Source: Euryodendron excelsum (lineage: Eukaryota; Streptophyta; Magnoliopsida; Ericales; Pentaphylacaceae). Taken from it: a stretch of DNA of 64,000 nucleotides. The first letter of the stretch is position 1; every line of letters starts with the position of its first letter. This document shows positions 58,764 to 64,000 of the stretch, piece after piece. The position numbers were made by a program, and so were the translations under genes. The stretch lies in assembly GCA_033060915.1 (NCBI GenBank), contig CM065383.1, positions 10,242,501-10,306,500 of the forward strand, in the 5' to 3' direction. The notes beneath the pieces were generated by a model. That model saw only the letters and a program-made list of their open reading frames with translations, was not told the DNA's origin and did not search any database.

Positions 58764-61181
58764 ATGGTCTTGACTAGGTCTGGGATTAGCACCCTCCCCG
58801 AAGAAACCTCGATGGCCGACACCAGTGCAGATAAAATAGCTGCCTTGGAGAAGACGGTGGCGGACATGATGGCCAGCATGCAGCAGCTGGTCCGTCAAAA
58901 CGCAGAGTTACTCCAACGAAACCCCCCTCTTCCACCCGAGATCCCACCGCAGCCCAGCCCGGTGGCGGACGAACAACAGGAGCAGGAGGTCGAGTAAATC
59001 CATCCATCCTCCCCAATAACGGCGAAAACGGCAATGGGGGACGAGTCGAAGACCCCCTACTTCGCCGTGAGCCTTACATCGAAGAAGCACGTACTAGTCA
59101 CGCCATCCCATCAAGGACGGAGATGGTGGGCGACAAACCGGAGAGCTCCCATGTTTGGGACGAGCAAATGAAAGCCATGCAAGCCCAAATGGCTGGAGTT
59201 TTAGCCGCGGTAGAAGCCAAAGCCCCAAATGCAGTAGACACCCTCATTGGCCGAACGGCCTCACCGTTCACGCAGAACGTAATGGACTACCCACTCCCCC
59301 AGAAGTTCAAAATGCCGACTTTGGACTCTTTTGATGGATCTAAGGACCCGGTAGACCATTTGGAGACGTTCAGGGCACTCATGCACCTGCAAGCAGTGCC
59401 GGATGAGATCATGTGCAGAGCATTTCCGGTCACGCTGAAGGGTTCGGCGCGAACATGGTTCAACAAGGTCAAACCAGCGACGGTCTCAACCTTCAAGGAA
59501 CTTAGCAAGCTGTTTGTGAGCCACTACATTGGAGCCCAGCGGCAAAGGAGGCCTGCGGCATACCTGCTGACGGTGAGGCAGAAGAAGGCTGAGACGCTGA
59601 GGGAGTATGTTGCAAGGTTCAACCAAGAGACGTTGGCCGTGGACGATGTCGATGACAAGGTGGCTGTCACGGCGTTCATGAGCGGCCTGAGAAGTGGGAA
59701 ACTCCTCTTCTCCCTATCAAAAAGACCGGCCCAGGACATGGCAGAATTGATGCTCCGGGCTCAGAAGCACATGAACGCGGAGGACGCCATGAGTGCCAGG
59801 CGAGATAATGACGAAGGGGACGGTTCACGCTCCGAGAAGAAGCGAACGAGCGGAACATCGAACGACGAGAGGGAAAGTAAAACAAGCCGAAACGCCAACC
59901 GGTCGAGGAACAGGGGCGAAGGGAGACGCGAGTACTACCGCGGCCTCGATCAAACGTTCACCCCTCTGACGACGAAGCTGAAGGATGTTCTGATGGAGAT
60001 CAAAGATGACCCGGACCTGAGATGGCCCGAGCTTTTGAGGACACCTTCGGGAATGAGGAGCAAGAGGTGATACTGCCGCTTCCACCGTGACCATGGCCAC
60101 GACACGGAGGACTGTATCGATTTGAAGCAGCAGATCGAAGATCTGATCAAACGGGGGAGGCTGAGCCGCTACGTGGCCGGTCGAGATCGAGCACGGGCGG
60201 AGCAACGCAGCCCAACAAGAACGGAAACAACCACCCAGCCCATTGGAGAGATAAGGGTCATTGCCGGAGGATTTGCTGGAGGAGGAGAGTCCTCGTCGGC
60301 GAGAAAAAAACACGTCCGAGACATCCGGAACGAAGCAGAACTAATGCTGGTCGGGACGGCCAGCAAGAAGATGAAGAACGAAGGTCCCGCGATCACGTTC
60401 ACCGAAGAAGAGGCCACCGAGCTACACCAACCGCACGATGACCCCCTGGTCATCTCGGCGGTGATCTCCAACTTCAAAACTTGGAGAATCTTGGTCGACA
60501 GTGGGAGCTCGGCAGACATCCTGTTTCGAGGGGCCTTCGAGAAAATGAAGATCGGCCAGGAGAAGCTACAACCAGTCAACTGCCCACTGGTCGGCTTCAC
60601 CGGAGACCGGGTGGTCCCCCTCGGTTCCATTACCCTGCCAGTCACCCTTGGGGAAGAGCCACACCGGACGACAAGGATGGTACACTTCTTGGTGGTGGAT
60701 TGCCCTTCCGCGTACAACGCCATAATTGGCTGAACCGCCCTGAACCAATTTAAGGCGGTCGCTTCCACGTATCATCTCCGAATCAAATTCCCGACCGACA
60801 CTGGGGTCGGGTGTGCAAGGGGCGACCAAAAGGAAGCACGGGAGTGCTATGTGGCTTCCCTCAAAGGAGTGCCCAGCAAGGAGACCTTGGTGATCGAAGA
60901 GCTCGAGTCGAGGGACGAAGAGGAAGTCAGAAGGGGAGAGCCGGCGGAGGAACTAGAAGAGGTCCTGGTCGGGCCACCGGGACAGGACAGAAAGGTGAGG
61001 ATAGGGACCGCCGCCCCCGAAGAGTTGAAAGAGCGGCTGAGGGAGTTTCTGAGAAGTAACGCAGACGTGTTCGCCTGGTCTCACGAGGACATGCCTGGTA
61101 TTGACACACGAGTAGCGGCCCACTACTTGAACATCGACAATGAGGCCAGGCCGGTCAAGCAGAAGCGGAGGAATTTCGCAA
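58764..61181 (+). pseudogene. Gypsy gag and protease, with stops and frameshifts
   Basis: The reading starts MVLTRSGISTLPEETSMADT at 58764 and is frameshifted by one base near 58990. It then continues through the gag domain (PTLDSFDGSKDPVDHLETFR; SARTWFNKVKPATVSTFKEL, about 59330-59520). A knuckle-like block YCRFHRDHGHDTEDC follows at about 60071-60115. The aspartic protease box WRILVDSGSSADILF (about 60484-60528) is intact. TGA codons at 60068-60070 and 60731-60733 stop an otherwise open frame; both fall where family members usually have a sense codon, the second inside YNAIIG-TALNQ. A one-base frameshift near 61181 separates this part from RT. The element is therefore not autonomous, but it is far better preserved than the copia elements. 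Confidence 0.85.
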
Positions 61182-64000
61182 CCGGACCGGAACGACGCGG
61201 TGGCTGAAGAGGTGGAGAAGCTGGTGCAGGCAAAGTTCGTCAGGGAAGCGCATTACCCTACTTGGCTCTCAAACGTTGTCATGGTAAAGAAGTCCAACGG
61301 GAAGTGGCGGATGTGCGTCGATTTCACCAACCTGAACAAAGCATGCCCCAAGGACAGTTTCCCACTACCGACCATCGATCTTCTCGACGACTCCACGACG
61401 GGGTATGAAATGCTAACGTTCATGGATGCTTTTTCAGGATATAACCAGATCCGAATGGCGGCGCGCGACCAGGAGCATACAACTTTCATTACCGATAGGG
61501 GGCTCTATTGCTACAATGTTATGCCGTTCGGGTTAAAGAATGCTGGGGCAACATATCAACGGCTGGTCAACCTCATGTTCAAATCCCAGATCGGGCGTAA
61601 TGTGGAGGTTTATGTGGACGACATGTTGGTGAAGAGTAAGGAGGCCGCCCACCACCTGCGGGATCTGGAAGAGACGTTCCGAACGCTCCGCAAATACAGG
61701 ATGAAGCTCAACCCTGACAAGTGCGCCTTCGGCGTCGCCTCGGGGAAGTTCCTGGGTTTCATGGTGTCACAAAGGGGCATTGAGGCCAACCCAGAGAAAA
61801 TTCAAGCCATCATCGACATGCAGGCCCCCAAAACAACGAAAGACGTCCAGAGGCTGGCGGGACGTATCGCTGCCCTGAATAGGTTCATCTCTCGGTCCAC
61901 GGACAAGTGCCTACCGTTCTTCAAAATCCTGCGCAAGGCGTTCGAGTGGATCGAGGAGTGTGAAGTAGCCTTTGGTCAACTCAAACAATACCTGAGCTCA
62001 GTCCCGCTGCTCAGCCGAACCGTCCCGGGGGAGGAGTTGTTTCTCTATTTGGCCATGTCGGCGACAGCAGTGAGCTCAGCTCTGGTCCGAGAAGAAGGGG
62101 GAGTCCAACGGCCAGTCTACTACACCAGCCGTGCTTTGCATGGAGCAGAAGAACGGTATCCGAAGATGGAACTTATGGCCTTCGCACTTGTGACCTCAGC
62201 TCGGCGCCTAAGACCGTATTTTCAAGCTCACACGATTGTGGTACTTACCGACCAGCCCTTGAAGAGCGTCCTGCACAAACCCGAGACTTCAGGCCGATTG
62301 GTGAAATGGTCCGTTGAACTTAGTCAATTCGACATCCGTTACCGACCCCGATTGGCGGTCAAGGGGCAGGCTGCCGCGGATTTCATAGCGGAATTCACTA
62401 ACCCGCCCCCGGCCACCCCCGACGCCGACCCCCCTAAGAGCCCCTGGGTCCTGAACGTTGACGGTTCTTCCACTAACGGTTCCGGCGGCGCCGGCGTGGT
62501 CCTCGTCACCCCCGACGGCTACAAACTGGAGTATGCTCTCCGCTTCAAGTTTCCTGCCACCAACAACGCCGCCGAGTACGAAGCACTGATAGCCGGCCTC
62601 CGAATGGCTCGACGAATGGGGGCCGAGCAAATAGTGGTCCGAAGCGACTCTCAGCTCGTGGTGGAGCAGGTTCAGGGAGAGTACGAAGCAAGAGAAGACA
62701 ACATGAAGCAATACTGCCAAGTGGCGAAAAGCTTGGCCAGAAGATTCCCTAAGGTCCTACTGGAGCGCGTACCGAGACTGCAAAACGAGGAGGCAGACCG
62801 GCTAGCCCGAATTGCCTTGTCCGAGGAGCCCGACCCGAGAGTTCCGTTCGAGATCCTTAATTCACCAAGCATCCAGAGCCTAGAGGTTGACCAGATCGAG
62901 CCAGAATCGTCCTGGATGAGCCCGATCAAGAACTACTTGGAGAGCGGATCCCTGCCTGAGGACCGGAACGAGGCGAGGTGGGTTCAGTACCGCTCGAGTA
63001 GGTACCTCATACAGGGCGGGGTACTGTACAAAAGGGGGCACACCATGCCGCTGCTCCGATGCGCCAATGTGGAAGAAGCAGACTACATAATGCGGGAGGT
63101 CCACGAAGGAGTGTGTGGAAACCACTCTGGTGCTCGTTCCCTCGCCAAGAAGATATTGCGAACGGCCTATTATTGGCCCACCATGGAAAGAGATGCCCAG
63201 GAATTCGTCAAGAGATGTGATAAGTGCCAACGGTTCGCCAACATCCCGAGACAGCCACCTCAAGAATTGACCCCAATCCAAACTCCTTGGCCTTTCGCCC
63301 AATGGGGGATTGATATTGTGGGCCCATTACCACTCGGCAAAGGACAGACGAAATTTGCCGTGGTGGCAATCGACTACTTCACGAAGTGGGCGGAGGCAGA
63401 AGCCCTCCCGACGATTACCGAGGAGAAGATGCAAAAGTTCCTATGGCAGAATATCGTGTGCAGATTCGGAATCCCCAAGGTCGTCATAACGGACAACGGG
63501 AAGCAGTTCGAGGGCAGACGGTTCAACAAATTATGCGCCGACCTGGGGATAAGTCACCACGCCTCGTCCCCCGAGCACCCCCAGGCGAACGGCCAAGTTG
63601 AAGTCACCAACAGATCGCTTTTGAAGATCCTCAAGACGAAGTTGGAGAAGGCCAAGGGCTTGTGGGCAGAAGAGCTCCATAACATCTTATGGGCCTACAG
63701 AACGACGGAGAGAGTGTCTACGGGTCAGACGCCGTTCTCACTCACCTTCGGCGCTGAAGCTGTCATCCCAGTAGAGATCGGTCTCCCCAGCCCCAGAGCA
63801 GTGCAATTCGACCTCGCCACCAACGGCGAGGCCATGAATGTGGACTTGGATCTGTTGGAGGAACGACGGCTACAGACAGCTGTGAGAATAGCGTCCTACC
63901 AGCAGAGGATGCGCCAGTACCACAACTCTAGGGTTCGACCAAAAGACTTCGCGACCGGGGACCTTGTATTGAAGAGAGTCAACCAATCTACCAAGGATCC
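61182..64000 (+). pseudogene. Gypsy pol: RT, RNase H, second RNase H, integrase (runs off the end)
   Basis: This frame is open from 61182 to the window end. RT: KWRMCVDFTNLNKACPKDSF, the active site VEVYVDDMLVKS (about 61606-61640) and the thumb/connection GKFLGFMVSQRGIEANPEKI. RNase H: ELFLYLAMSATAVSSALVRE (about 62035-62095) and VLTDQPLKSVLHKP. A second, archaeal-type RNase H follows at about 62449-62815 (WVLNVDGSSTNGSGGAGVVL; NNAAEYEALIAGLRMA; VRSDSQLVVEQV), which marks the Tat lineage. Integrase: H-H-C-C zinc finger (HEGVCGNHSG ... CDKCQRF, about 63100-63235), then the D-D-E core (WGIDIVGPLP; VVITDNGKQFEG; GQVEVTNRSLL). All catalytic residues are present. Called a pseudogene only because the upstream stops and frameshift break the polyprotein. 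Confidence 0.9.

Noticed and set aside
59287..60829. Several minus-strand open frames of 70-200 residues
   Set aside because: Shadows of the gypsy gag-pol frame, favoured by its GC-rich codon use.

Overview
This window is nuclear DNA from a flowering plant, most likely a eudicot. The evidence is split genes with GT-AG introns, a plant-type subtilase, a chloroplast-targeted CGLD27 gene, an AT-rich background, and dense nested plant retrotransposons (Ty1/copia, Ty3/gypsy of Tat/Ogre type) and DNA transposons (Mutator-like, hAT). Only two genes look intact and functional: CGLD27 (8267-11923, seven exons) and an intronless SBT1.7/ARA12-like subtilase (17337-19655), both on the + strand. From memory, their Arabidopsis relatives have adjacent locus numbers (At5g67370 and At5g67360), so this pair appears to be an old conserved gene neighbourhood. 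A possible third small gene is a one-helix membrane protein on the minus strand at 29304-29460. A DnaJ-domain pseudogene lies between CGLD27 and the subtilase.

Layout. 1-7345: a decayed Mutator-like element on the minus strand, with a three-exon MURA-type transposase (one nonsense codon) followed by a plant mobile domain (PMD) gene (two nonsense codons). It sits beside a block of repeated AT-rich modules and a cluster of GCGTTTT palindromes. 8267-19655: the gene island. 20657-26252: a 5.6-kb TG...CA solo LTR with a perfect 5-bp target duplication, carrying its own TATA box, an 81-bp tandem array and almost 2 kb of G-poor sequence. 26253-30668: GC-rich LTR-like element, MITE-like repeats and the small membrane protein gene.

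30669-53071: a nested retrotransposon stack. A dead copia element (5' LTR 31599-32648; coding parts 32751-34191, 41439-43130 and 46119-46357) was hit by a second copy of the giant solo LTR (34197-41433). That copy was itself hit by a 2.3-kb solo LTR of a third family (35464-37804). A second member of the third family, in reverse orientation, interrupts the copia RT region at 43131. Beyond 46841 another copia element of the same family lies in the opposite orientation, giving a tail-to-tail arrangement.

53072-58103: AT-rich, with a hairpin, MITE-like elements, an 850-bp element with inverted termini, and an RNase H-like remnant. 58104-64000: the 5' LTR, primer-binding site, gag and most of pol of a comparatively young Ty3/gypsy Tat-lineage element with a second RNase H domain, running off the window end. 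I see no tRNA, rRNA or CRISPR. The most informative structures are the insertion layers dated by target-site duplications, and the U3 repeat arrays that differ between copies of one LTR family. I found no convincing new biochemical system.
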